NCBI GenBank assembly: GCA_011634665.1
Contig: WAEK01000004.1
Location: forward strand, 2,733,501 to 2,797,500
Direction: 5' to 3'
DNA length: 64,000 bases
From: Mortierella sp. BCC40632
Lineage: Eukaryota; Mortierellomycota; Mortierellomycetes; Mortierellales; Mortierellaceae
The position numbers and the translations under genes are program-made. The notes beneath the pieces are model-generated. The model was given only the letters and a program-made list of their open reading frames with translations. It was not told the DNA's origin and made no database searches. Shown here in pieces: positions 34,847 through 46,353 of this stretch (the first letter of the stretch is position 1; each line of letters begins with the position of its first letter).

Positions 34847-36857
34847 TTACGTTGCCAACCCTTGCTCAGTTGCTGTTGTCTTGGAACTCGTGGTGTTGGA
34901 CGACTTTTTCTTGACATTGGTTGCCTTGTTCCGCTTGCTACTCTTCTCCTGATCGGCTTCGCCGATCTCCTTTGCCTGGCGCTTGCTACCACCACCTCCA
35001 CGACTGTCTGGAGTTGGGTCAGAGTCGCTGGATTTATCAAGCCATGGATAATTGCCTTCAGCATCTACAGGTTGCAAATACAGTGGTCGTTTTTGTTGTT
35101 CCACATGCCTCTTGAGGACGGTGCACATATTGTGTGCTGCCATTATGTCCCTGTGGAGGAACTTATGGCATCGATAACAGTACAGGCGTCTCATACTGCC
35201 CGCCTCACCGACAAATTGTTCGCATGTTGGGCACTTTTTTGAGGTATAAAACTCGTTAATTCCAACCAAGACATAGCCGAGCGCTCGAACCTATACCATT
35301 GAAAGAGGGGAGAGAGAGTCAATCCAACAGCTATCAGTAGCAGGATTGGAAAGAAATCACTGCAACTTACAATAAAATGTTACCTTCTGAACGAAAAATG
35401 CCTCGAATGATCCATGTAAGGATGTCAGTCGGGAAGTAGAGGTGAATTGGCCCATGCCAATGCCAATGACAACCTTGGCATTCTCTTTCCTCCTTTCGCC
35501 CAAAGAACCGCCAACCATGCGCAGTAGCGAGTCTGCAAGCTGACAAAACTCCTTCTTCCTTGCCCTTTTTGCCATCTGCGTGTACTTCTTGACTTTGAAT
35601 TGACGGCCATTGTAAAACGTGTCCAGGTGGTCTTTGTTCGCTTGTCGCTGCTGCACATGTGTGGAAAAGTCGGCATCTGGACCACACAGAGGAGTAAGCG
35701 ATGATTCGATCAAGCTAATCGAAAGGAGGTCAGACACCGTTGGACTGACACAAGAGGTGGAAGACTGAAGTGTCAATGAAGTCGTTGCGTCTGTGCTGAC
35801 GGTCGGTACAACTAATGACTCGGGTTTGGAGGGGGGGCGCGTCAGGCCGGCCGACTTTTGATTTTCAAGCCAGGTTCTGTGAGCGAGAGTTGGTCGCGCA
35901 ACGGCCTTTTGATTGGCTGCGAGATTGATGTACCGCTCACGGCCCTCCCGGCTGGCTATCTTCCTTCCCTTGCCGCTACCTCTCGGGCGCCGGCCCCGGC
36001 TGCCTCGTTTCTTTTTTTGCCGGTGTCGCCGTCGCTTACCGACTCGGATGGTCATACCCTCCGGGAGAATCGCACTCGCCCCTACCACAAAGGCCTGGCC
36101 CAGATCTATTCCTAGGTACGACACACTATCTGTTTCGCCTGGAGTGCACCCAAGCAAACGCTCGACATCAGCAGTCGACTTGAAGACATTATGCACCTCG
36201 GTGAGATGGTCGCTTGTGCCGGCTGTAGTTGAGAGGAGACGGTCGGGTAGAACCTCGGTCTTGTAACGCTTGAACTTGACCGAGTTGAGCTCACGTAATT
36301 TATATGCCAGCAACTGGAGGCTGTATCCATCAGTTTTTATGGAGCCACGCAGGAAATATCCCCTCTTTTCGTAAGCTGTTGGGTCAAATCCGTCTCGGCG
36401 AAGATCATTGATGTGGTCCCGGATGTCATCTGGATCAACAATCTTGACTGCGGCAGAGACACCGGCTTCCTTCTTCTCACGACCGCGAACACGATCACCA
36501 GTCAAAGTCTTGGGGTCCACAGGAGCTATGATGTGCTGGATGAACAGGCCTGGCGTCTGGTGTGGGATCCAGTCACGAGTCAGCTCTGTCTGAGTTAGAT
36601 CTCTCTGTCGGTCCTCAGATCCAATAATCCTCGCCAGGATGGGATGCAATGTTTTCCTCTTGTGTAGAAATGCGGCCAGCTCTAGCTCGGTAAACGTCAT
36701 GTATCCATGCTCTTCTGGCGACAGCGGTGAGAGTCGCCAAGGCCGGCCAGCCGTAGCATTTGCTCGTACAAAGATCTGGATCGCTGGCTCGTTAGAGGAC
36801 AAATCGATTGCTTGATTGTTTGGCAATCGGCCCTTTCTGATCATCATCATTTCGGAT
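34847..36857 (-). CDS. Fanzor (eukaryotic TnpB-like) nuclease module
   Basis: RNA-guided DNA endonuclease family, the eukaryotic relative of TnpB and Cas12. Exons 35384-36857 and 34847-35290 join as FFVQK then VRALGYVLVGINEFYTS, in phase; the intron is 93 nt. RuvC-I is VSYLGIDLGQAFVVGAS (Asp of GIDLG). The RuvC-II strand is KVVIGIGMGQF, without the acidic residue at the usual place. INEFYTSKKCP supplies a nearby Glu. The zinc ribbon is CPTC with a later CYRC pair. RuvC-III is LHRDIMAAHNMC (Asp of RD). An Arg/Lys-rich patch KRRRHRQKKKRGSRGRR lies after RuvC-I and could contact nucleic acid. The first exon can begin at ATG 36850 or be spliced from 36938, making it the C-terminal half of a fusion with the XPG-type nuclease. 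No stop or frameshift breaks the Fanzor half. Confidence 0.9.
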
Positions 36858-36937
36858 CTATTGTGACATATACAGAAAAACGATTATTTAACTTTGAATT
36901 GTTTGTCTCCATTTTGACAAAATTGGAAATAACTAAC

Positions 36938-39160
36938 ATTGACGGGCGTATTACCATTTCCAACAGCTTTTTCGTTCCTTGCCTATAGTGTCGCATGAGC
37001 TCTACCGAAAGCTGTGAAGCTACCGAACGGACCAACAGCGTTGGTGTGTACTCCTTGACATTCTGGATCATGACTGCGTTGGTGAGGTTCGATGTGTCTA
37101 AATGGCCCAACTCTTCCAGTCGATTAATGAAGGAGTTGACGACTGTTTTTTTTTTTTCTTAGTATCTGGCGGATTGCCGGATACTAAGATTTTCCTTTCA
37201 CGAGGCGGGTTGCCGGAGTACAGAAAGCTGATGAAAGAATGGAGAAAGCGCACATTAGATGGATCGTCTTCACCATCCCCTATAGAGCTGACGGGGTCGT
37301 CGTCAGCTATCTCCTTGGATGTTAGAGAAGGGCACAAGTTTCAAGGATCTCACGATCTTGTGGAGTGATGCTTGTCACTGGTGCCGCAGGTCGAGGGGCG
37401 CCAGGGTGTGGCCGAGGATAGAAAACAGACTCCAGATATAGACCAATCAAAATCTGACAGCGCCGTTTACAACTCCACGCAGCGCGGACAGCTCCACGGA
37501 TGCACTCGATGACTTCCTTGGCGGCCCCATCGTCATTGACGGCGGCATGAATACTAGGGGCCAGGCGGCCAAGATCCAGACATACGATTGGGTGCTCGAA
37601 CGATAGGGCGTTTAAAATTTGCTTACGCCCAAAGCTGTCATTCTCTTTGATCTCGGCTTTGATGTCCGCAGGCTTCGTTTTGTTGGGTTTTGGCGTATGT
37701 GTCCCCACCGACGGCTTCTCAGGTGCCTGCTTCCATGGCTTTAGTTGGTATTCTTTGGAGATCGCAGGGGCAGGATGTTCTTTCATAGGTTCATACCGGA
37801 CCTTGGGGCTGAATCTTGGTCGAAATTGATGGTTTTTGGCAGGATTCGGCTGGTCAGTCGTAAAAAAGATGTTAGCTTGCTCGGGTTCTGCTCCTCCGGT
37901 TCTCGACTGTTTATCACGCACCGCTCTGTTGACAGCAAATACGTAAGGTGTAGAAACATTGAGACGGTTAGTGTTCACTAGTAATCGTTTTGATTTGTAG
38001 CCAAGGCCTGTTAAATGCGAGGACGGGCGCCTGATACCTCTTGGCCACGCGTTCTTCATACGCTTTCTTCTTGGACGCCATAAACTCAACCAGGAATCGA
38101 TCCAACCGCTGGCATAGAGTAGCATACGAAGGTGATGGGCTGTTCGTAGCCGAAGAGGACGGAAAGGCTGTGTCTGATACTCTGTCCTGTTTCATCTCCA
38201 CGAAGACTTTGAGAGCATTGTTATAAGTCTCAACAGTCCAATCTCCGCACCCTTTGTCCGTGCGTCGCTTTACTTCTGGGCGAGTAAGGTACTGCTGGAC
38301 AATACTTCTCTCATCTAAAGACGGACGGTAGAGACAATATTAGCTGTCAGAGCACTAAGAACAAGTAGGTCAATATCAAAATCGCCTGCCTTCTTACCAC
38401 CTTCCAAAGACTTGATTATCTTGTAATTGGTCATAAGTCCAAGGTAGGGAATATTTGGGACGTAATCATTGCCGCTTAATACAGCAAGAGCGGTCATCTG
38501 GCTTGGAGACAATTCGAGTGCCTCGAGAAGGGCACCTTTCTCGTACGGGACAAAGCGGCGTGCTTTGTATGACCCGATAGGACGCCAAACAACGCGAATG
38601 GTCTTGTAAAACAGGAGATCACTATCGCAGGATACAACTGCATCTTGTGGTTGGCATTCTGCTGCGATGAGCGTGTCTGCCTCGGTTACGCACAACACGA
38701 TGTTATGGCCCTTATTGCTCATGTACTCTACAAAACCCGGCGCTGCTCCACGGCCAATAGAATGACTGACGCAGGAATTTGCGTGCGTTGCTTATATGGT
38801 GCTTGCGAATCCGAGCCTTTTTAACGAGACGTGATTCGAGGATTGAAATGGCAGCGGCAGCCCTCGATAGAGATTGTTGACGGTGTCGACGGCGACCGGC
38901 ATGAACATCCATCTTTTCTTGTGCCGGTTCACCATCAACATAGAAACGCAGCTGATCCTTGCTCCCCAGTCTTGTGAGCCACCATTCGAGCTTGGCATGT
39001 GCAGCATTTAAGTCTGTGGCGTTCTCAAATGATTTTTATCAGGACGTTGTGGGTCGAGCAGACATCAACGCGGATGACGCCGGTTGACGAGATTGTGTGT
39101 TGTGGGTTTGGAAAACCCCCCCTTCTTGCCTGGTAGTTGCCACGCGCGTTTCACGCCCAT
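36938..39160 (-). CDS. FEN1/XPG-type 5'-nuclease module upstream of Fanzor
   Basis: PIN-fold structure-specific nuclease module. Recognisable acidic motifs in order: GVIRVDV, RFYVDGEP, TEADTLIAAE, VVSCDSDLLFY and LSGNDYVPNIPYLG, matching the XPG-N and XPG-I metal-binding residues. After this come helical regions including SIVQQYLTRPEVKRR, then CLDLGRLAPSIHAAV and EYTPTLLVRSVASQL. Exons 38398 to about 38722, 38038-38314, 37354-37925, 37202-37306 and 36938-37142 splice in matching phase, and the last joins Fanzor exon 36857 through a GTTAGT..TAG intron of 80 nt. The part before 38722 is not clean: frame changes occur at a C7 run (39116-39122), near T5 (39033-39037) and at A4 (38732-38735). Start proposed at 39160 (MGVKRAW). 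The intron at 37926-38037 is the least certain. Confidence 0.72.
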
Positions 39161-39802
39161 GGCGGGGAGATGAGGTGAAGCAATCAAAATCAAACGCGAA
39201 ACAGAACGCGTTCTTAAAGAATATGTGGCTTAGATTGAAGCGGGAAGAGGAGGTTCTATACTGGTGCGACCTGCAGCCGGCATTGGGCTGTCATGGAAAG
39301 AAAGGAAATGCGGAGGAGAGGAATGCAATACCGGCATCTCTTCCCTGCATCAGTTCGGCAGAGAAAGGGCAGTGGATTCTATGAACATGTGGGTTGAGGT
39401 GGTACGTGCAATATTTTTTTCCTCTTTTCCGCTTTTTGCTCCCTCTCATCCTCCCCTTCTCTTCCGCAGTCTTATCTCCCTCAAACAGACACATACACAC
39501 GCGCCACTCCACATACACATCTACACTCACTCCTATCCGCTTGCCTGTCAATACCATCGCCAGCATTATTTTGGTTTTTGATGGCCTTTCCCCTCATCCC
39601 TGGCCCTCTGTCACGTTTCTGTGAGCCTACTGCAACAACTCCCCACAATCGGCTGCTCCAAAAATGTCTGGTCTCAAATGGAGGATGTACTTATCATCAT
39701 TGCTCACAACTACGACCCCAGAAACAACATCAAACCTCAACAATTTCATCAAACGACACTAGCACCAAGGAATTCACTTTTAAGATGCGACGAATTTCGT
39801 AG
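39161..39802. promoter_or_regulatory. Divergent spacer between nuclease-Fanzor and MULE genes
   Basis: About 0.64 kb between two head-to-head transposon genes, presumably holding both promoters. The plus-strand part (39415-39560) is pyrimidine-rich and leads into an open frame (39578-39799) whose end, KEFTFKMRRIS, is in frame with the MULE coding region and separated from it only by a TAG at 39800-39802. That frame may be the true N-terminus of the transposase. Confidence 0.5.
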
Positions 39803-42433
39803 ATGGTGGGCGGAAGAGCGGCAAACTGGTATGTGTGGGTTCATAGACCCAATCAGTACTCAACCTTCTATAATCAAAAGGACGATCCGAGCACTCCACT
39901 TCCATTTAAAACATCTGAACAAGTTGCAGGCACAAGGACCATGTACTCTTGGAGACTCACGTTTGCCTGCCGTCGCCACCGCAAGAAAAAAGATATCTCT
40001 CTCCCACGTGAATCAGTGGGTCAACGTTGCAGGGCACAGGTCTTCATGGCACAACCTGTTGGAGAGGAGGACAAGGTTGTGGTCAGGTACACATGGAGGC
40101 ACAATCATGATGATGATCGCGCACAACTGCCTCTTGGTCAAAATGAACGCAGCTGGGTTCGGCGTCTGGCGGAAAAGGGTTATGATTGGTATTCTCTGTC
40201 GAGCAGGCTCATCCCTGATGAGCAGAGCCTTCAAGCGGTAAGAGTGTTGGCTTTTGTCCTATTTCCTGAACAGTGTAGTTTTGTGTCTAATGTCTTCAAA
40301 CGTACCATGTAGATGGAGGACGCGGCCCATGATCACTCCAAAGGAATTGTTTCTGGCAACCTATTCATTGACCCTGGTTACATTCGACAAATTATCTCCA
40401 AGAGAAAAAGAATGGAATATCAGAAGGATAGGTGCGTTGCCAACAGCGTCAAACTGTGGTTCAAAGAAATCGAAAACAAGGGTGGCAAGACCATGTTCGT
40501 TGAGGATGCAGCACTGACAGGATTTGCGTATGGATGGTGCACGAGCTTTCAGCTGATGGTAAACTACAGATAGCATGCGTTCGAGCTTCTCAGTCATGCA
40601 TGTGCCAACTATCAATGTCTTTTAATATGTCCATGTAGGTCATGTCTGGAAACTCCAGCTGCTACTGTATGGATTCGACTCACAAGACTATAAGGGACAT
40701 TACACCGACCGAAGAGGGCAGCAATGTCCACGGCTCAGCATATTTGTTTACTCTACTTGTCAATGACAAAGATATCCATCAAGGAATCCCTGTCGCCTAC
40801 ATGGCGTGCAAGTCTGAATCTCGGTATGATTCCCATTTTATTTCTGTGCATCTGCATCGTTACCTGTGCCACATGTAATTAGATGGACTTGTATTTACAT
40901 TTGTGCTTTAAACCCATTAGCTATCCTATCATTCGGTGGCTGCAATGGCTAAAGAACGAATGTGTTCTGAAAACGGATTCATTCATGGTGGACTGTGCAG
41001 AAGCCGAGTCCCACGCCATCGGGGCTGTTTTCCCCGAGTCAAAGATCTATTATTGCGATTTCCATGTCGGACAGCTGTGGGAGAAACAGCTGTTCAAGTT
41101 CTCGGTAGGCATTTCTCTCTCTCTCTTCTCTTTGAACTGAAACTACAGAGTATTCTTAGACGTATACTCATATGTTGCACTCATTCGACAGGAAGGGCGG
41201 AAAAAACAGATGCGGCCACTTTTGAATGAGGTTCGCAGAGCCAGGTCACCCGAGTTACAGCAGACACTCTGGATTAGGTTCAAAGAGCTTTATTCAGCTG
41301 CATCGCCAGTGATTAATTACATCCAGAAGAACTGGTTCGACAAGAAGGGAAGGCTGGAGAGATGGGCATTTTTCCACAGAGAGGTAAGAGAGGTAAAGTG
41401 TATCTCAATTCCTTTCCACGTCGATCGTCATGATTATCACCAGTTAAATAATACACTCGTCTCATTTAATTAGGACGGGCAAGTTGTCACAACCAATAAT
41501 TGGATAGAGTCGTGGCATGCTCGTTTGAAGGGCTACCACCTTGATGGTGAACGGAATCTCCGCGTCGATCGAGTTGTTTATTTATTACAGGGCCGAGTCA
41601 ATAGAGAGTTTCGATTCGCATACTTCAAGACTAAGAGAGGCTTCCTGCCCATACCTTGGAGGAAAGAGGATAAGGTGAGGAAGCAGAAGGCAGACGAAGT
41701 TTCGTTCGACGAAGCACAGCGCAAGATCAGCTTCAACAAAGATCAACCCTGCAATGATGGACATCTACAAGTATGGTTTGATGACCATGAGGCAGTTGAT
41801 AACCATTCCGGATTCGTTTGCTCAGTCGAATGTCACTTATAATGGATTTTATCTATCTTTCTTCCGCTTCTCGGGTAGATTTTCATACATTCATTGGACC
41901 CCACCACTCCAGATAAACTTTACACTATTGTTGTAATTGCCAGATCCGGGCAGCTAGTCTCATGTTCATGCCGACTTTTTTTTTTTCAGGCGCAAGCCCC
42001 TTCCGTGCAAACACCTCTTTCTTGTCGAGCGTGTTTTTCACGACCTATGGCTCAGTCGCTTTCTTTCGCCTATGTCATCCGATAGCATAGACAAAGAAAA
42101 CGACAGTATCAACAGCAACAGCAGCATCAGCGGCATCAGCAGCATCAGCAGCATCAAAATGATTCACTCAGAGACCAGTTAGCCATACACAGCCCACTGG
42201 CCTACACCCAGCTCGAATACTTGAGAGCCACGGACGAAGAGGAAGAGAGATATCGACGGAAGGAGCAGAGGAAGAGGGTCTTTGAAGATGTAGAAAAGGA
42301 ACTCTTTAGCAATGGGTGTTCGATTGCCAAGTTGATAAACAAAAAGCCAAAAACCTGTAGCTTGGAGGACCTCCAGGCTGCAGTGAATTCCTCTAAAACT
42401 TTACTGCAACAACTTCAAGAGTGTAATAAATGA
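39803..42433 (+). mobile_element. MULE (Mutator-like) transposase gene
   Basis: Cut-and-paste DNA transposase. Exons placed: 39803-40237, 40313-40558, 40639-40823, 40921-41104, 41192-41383 and 41474-41770, with phases matching, then less certain exons to 42433. An N-terminal WRKY/GCM1-like DNA-binding region shows TWRHNHDDD. The catalytic core is CMDSTHKTI (first Asp), FMVDCAEAESHAIGAVFP (second Asp), CDFHVGQLWEKQ (C/H motif) and NNWIESWHARLKGY (Glu). A SWIM finger, CSC followed by CKHLFLVERVFHDLW, lies near 41960-42040. The C-terminal end is acidic/basic helical (EEERYRRKEQRKRVFEDV). Likely breaks: in-frame TAG at 39800-39802, a frame change near 41745-41755 and another near 42095-42110. I see no clear long TIR. 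Confidence 0.85.
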
Positions 42434-42481
42434 TATTTACTAAGAATAACAGACTAGTGATGGCAACCCTCCACTATCATG

Positions 42482-42600
42482 GCATCGTCAGGGCAATTGG
42501 GCAAATAAATCTGTTGCCCTTTTACCTTTTTTAGTTAATCGTAGTCCATTTTGCCCCCCCCAGACGCTCTAATTACGTCACAGAAAAAAGGGGGGAATCC
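42482..42600. other. Junction between MULE and Crypton genes
   Basis: Short convergent gap. It contains GGGCAA and TTGCCC half-sites (42491-42518), the 12-mer TAATCGTAGTCC (42536-42547, inverted copy at 34703-34714), an AGACGCTC (42562-42569, direct copy at 34681) and ATTACGTCAC (42572-42581, direct copy at 34711). These shared words make it a candidate right end of the Fanzor-MULE unit. Confidence 0.35.
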
Positions 42601-42623
42601 TAGGATGTGAAGTTTATGCGTGT

Positions 42624-45600
42624 TTATTCACAGCTGGTCAGACCAGGCTTTGGCTGCTCTGACTGCTCCTGCTCGTTCTCGTGCTGGTTACGTGCCCGAA
42701 CAATGTCCTTAACATACTTGTTCAAAGACGTATTAGACAGGATCTGCTCAGTTTCTAGTAGAGCAGCCTCCTGTCTCTCCATCAATGTCCCTGGCTTATC
42801 CAGCATTCTTTCCAAGACTGAAAAGATGATATCCTTTTTGAACTTGTACCTCCGGGCCAACTCGTTCCCTTTCTTGCCTTGAACGGAGCGCCATTTGGTT
42901 CCTCGGTGTTTGTTTAGCCTCCAGATAGATGGTTGCTCCTTGAACCCAAAAAACCATTCTTGCCAATGCTCTCTGAGTGAACATTTTTGTGGGATCATTT
43001 CATAGATGTCATTTGAAACAACTCCATGCTTTGGTATCGCCAACTCTTCTTCAAGCTTCCGCAGCATATTGTCCATGGAACGCTGTGGTACTTGAGGTTC
43101 TTGTTGAGGTTCTTGTTGAGGTTCTGGCTGAGGTACATGTTGAGGCACTTGCTCTTGTTGAAGCTCTTGTTGAGGTTCCTGTTGAGCATCGGGTTCTTGT
43201 TCATAACTTTGACTCAACTCGGGTTCGTAAGCGCGCTGCCGTCTTCTCAGTAATGGCTCTTCCGGTCCCACTGACTCCTCTTGTTCTTCTGATGGCCTCT
43301 CCTGCCGCTCAATTGGTGATCGTGGATATAGATGTTGCTCACGTCCTAGTTCAAGCCGCTGCTGACTCAGGTTTCGTCCTTGTTGTTGTTCAAGCGGTAC
43401 GATCAAACTCTGCATTCGCTGTATTTCGTCTCCCAACCTCTGTACTTGAATATTCAGCTCATTTAGTTGCTCACTCTCATTTAAAGGCAGATAACTATCC
43501 AGATCTACAGTAGATCCGGAACGGAAGCCCCGTTTAGCATAGTTGCCGAAAAGTGTTGAAAGATCACTAAAAATCCTCGTAGTTATACGCTCCGTTTCAT
43601 CTATGACAACATTTGCTTGTGCTGCGTTGCTTTGCTGCGTGTCACGGTGTAGCTCTTGCCTCAAAACATACGAATTGCCATTAACTCGCTGTATTGAGTT
43701 TTCCGCCGTGTCCAAAGCCCGCTGGTTCGCCTCGCCCAAACTTGCCTGGATTGGCTGACAACTCTTTTCAAATCGGGTCCCAAATCCTCGCAGTTCATTG
43801 ACAATGGAAGGCGTATTAGCGAGAAGACTGTCTGAAGTAGGCGATATTGCGTTCGCTACTCTATCTTGAAATTCGGTGCGATACTTCCTGTATAACTCGC
43901 TCCTGAACACTGTATGATTGAAGATTCGGTGACGCCCATACTCTGCAAGATGGTCATGCTCTCTAATATCCATAAGAGCCGCTGCATCCTGAATGATTAC
44001 TTTCCGCAAGTGCGCCAAAAGCGACAAGATTGATATCAAGGGTTTAGATTCTTGATCCACCTTTAGTAATGTATGAGCTGGTCTCCCGTGCAGCAGGGGG
44101 TTATCCAGCATGATGTTATCCAAACGTTTCACCCAATCCGGATGATTGCCGAAATATTCTTCAATGAATGGAAACACCATCCTTTGAAGCTCAACAGGTG
44201 GGATACTGACATTTCTTGTGTACCATGGACGCTCGTTGGAGTTCTTGAACCCAGCCATTTTGAATGGTACAACACTAGGGGCCATTTCCAAATAGTACGA
44301 CATAAGGCGATTCATGTCCCAGTGAGCGTGTCGTTCAATGTCCTTGATATCACTGCCGGAATTATGGGCATGCCGTGCACCAGCGCCACGATAGTAATGA
44401 GTTGGATTGTTGGCTCTAACTCCCGCCACCTCTAACAGACGTGGTTGATCTTCATAGTGAGCAGAGCTGGATAACTCTTGTTTGATGCCGTCGTTACTTG
44501 CCCACAGATGTCGATCCTGCCAGTCTTCATAATTGTCAAAGTCGGGTGCTCTTCCTGAAACCTAAAGCCCCCAAGCCACAGCATTTTGACTTGAGTACAG
44601 CGTCCTCGTCGCATTCGTTTGTCGATGTTAAATGTCAGCTACATACCTGCCAGAGCTCAAACAGGTAGAAACCAAGGCTACCAATTGGACACATCTCGAC
44701 GTCCTTGTGTCGTATGACTGCCGTCATACACTCTTTGCCATCTTGGTTTGCTTTCCCTTGAAGCATTGTTAGAACTATGCCGAGCACGTATTGCCCTCCG
44801 TCCTGCTCGCATTTGTGTGCAAATGATACTGGTTGGATGTCAGGAAGCATGATCTTCCTCATATTTTCTCCGCGCGTCATCATGAAGAACGACCAGCTTG
44901 CAATGGCCCAATCTCGAAGACCAACAATTTTGCGACTACGCTGTCCTTTCGATATCAAGTAGTTGTGTCTCCAGCCTTGTTTCATCATTGCCTTGGTAGT
45001 ATTCACTTCTTCTCCTTGATCAACACAATGTGTCCTGAGTTTCATGGCCGTTTTCATTAGCCCAAGTCTGCGCTTGTAACCTTCCATAAGAGTACTTACG
45101 CCTTGTGATCTTGGGTGTGGTTCATTAGCCATGTCCAAGTCAGACTGACATTTCTGAAAGTTGTACAAATCACATGCGGCCTTGACGTACATATCGGCAG
45201 TTTCAAACGCAACAGGTTCAGCACCTGGATTGTATTCGTTCTCAACGTGGCTTGTCGCACCCTTTGTTCTCGGGTTAATACGCAAAGGCAGGACGGCATT
45301 GTGCGAGTGCGGGTTACCATCTGGCAAATATGCTTCTGTTGCTAGGTTCTCTTGCATATACAAAAAGAACTTGCGAGATCTGACAGTGAAATCGTTACCA
45401 TAGCCTTTGCGGAGGCACCAGCGCTACGGACAAAAAAAGTAATCGCTATTGTTAGTGACAAAACAAGACAGAGCTTGCTGCATATTATGATACCACAACT
45501 TTGTCTAAAATCGACATCCGCCATCTTTCTCGGAAGCTATACCTACTTTCCAATGATCTTGGTAGCGAGCATATGATTTTTGCGTACTCACAGCTAGTTG

Positions 45601-46353
45601 ACCACTCTGTTGCTCTTGTCCAAGGTACTGATTTTCATTCTCTAGCTCAAGCACGTTCTCTTGATCTTTTTATAATGTTCGAGTTCGAGTATTGGGATAG
45701 TCAGGATCTTGGGGGTGCTGGTTTGCCTTCCTTTTGCTCCTGCAAAACTCTCGTTCTATAGTTGACTGCTCTTGTGTTGGTAGCGTCCTTGTATCTGCTG
45801 ATCCATGTCCTTGCAACTCTTGAAGTTCGTGTTGTGATTGATTATGCGAGTGTTCCTCTTGCGCCTCCGCTAAACTCTGTCGTTCTTCTTCTAAACGCAC
45901 CTGTTCCCGAATGTTACATTCCTGGAACTGCGTATCATATGCACTGAAAAGTCCAGGCCATGGAGCTTTTATTTGGTTTTCAAGGGTTAAACCTGAAAAA
46001 AAAAAAAAAAAAGGGGGAGAGAGAGAGCATTTGAGGACAAGTTTGAGAGCAAAAGACCTTTTTTTTTTTTTTTTGCAAGAGTGCGTGCCCAACTTGCCTC
46101 TGTGGTCTGTGTCTGGGTTCGAATCGGGGACAGGGATTGCGCCAACCACTGATGAGTGATACCAGATGTTAATGTTTCCATCACTCTCTGAATCCATTGC
46201 GTCCTGTAAATGTAGCAGTAGGCGACGGGTGATGGCGATGGCGATGGTGAAGAGTGGTGAGTTGAAAAATGGAGGCTTGTCCAGGTCATAAATCGCACCA
46301 CGATAGACTACAAATGACTGTCGTCTCCGCCTATCTGCCATAGGAGATATCAT
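42624..46353 (-). mobile_element. Crypton-type tyrosine recombinase gene
   Basis: Integrates circular DNA by site-specific recombination. Exons 42624-44561, 44647-45423 and 45547 to about 45998 join in phase, with a further N-terminal frame to 46353. The core-binding domain starts at STQKSYARYQDHWK/RWCLRKGYGND. Catalytic features are MTRGENMRKIMLPDI (Arg), LQGKANQDGKE (Lys), then THYYRGAGARHAHNSG and IERHAHWDMNRLMSYYLEMA (His, Arg, Trp and nucleophile Tyr). The C-terminus WRLNKHRGTKWRSVQGKKG is a GCR1_C-like DNA-binding domain, a hallmark of fungal Cryptons. A Gln/Glu-Pro repeat region (QEPQQEPQ) and coiled coil lie between. An in-frame TAA at 45670-45672 interrupts the N-terminal part, so this copy is either mutated or has an additional intron there. 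Confidence 0.85.

Noticed and set aside
37143..37201. Frameshift at the A12 run in the XPG-like part
   Set aside because: A 59-nt intron (GTGAAA donor, TACTAAG branch, ACAG acceptor) restores the phase, so a break is not needed here.
42491..42518. GGGCAA/TTGCCC pair as a terminal hairpin of the MULE
   Set aside because: Only six pairs, with no second copy at a plausible left end.
46110..46140. GGTTCGAATC resembling a tRNA T-loop
   Set aside because: No matching acceptor or anticodon stem nearby; it lies in the N-terminal frame of the Crypton gene.
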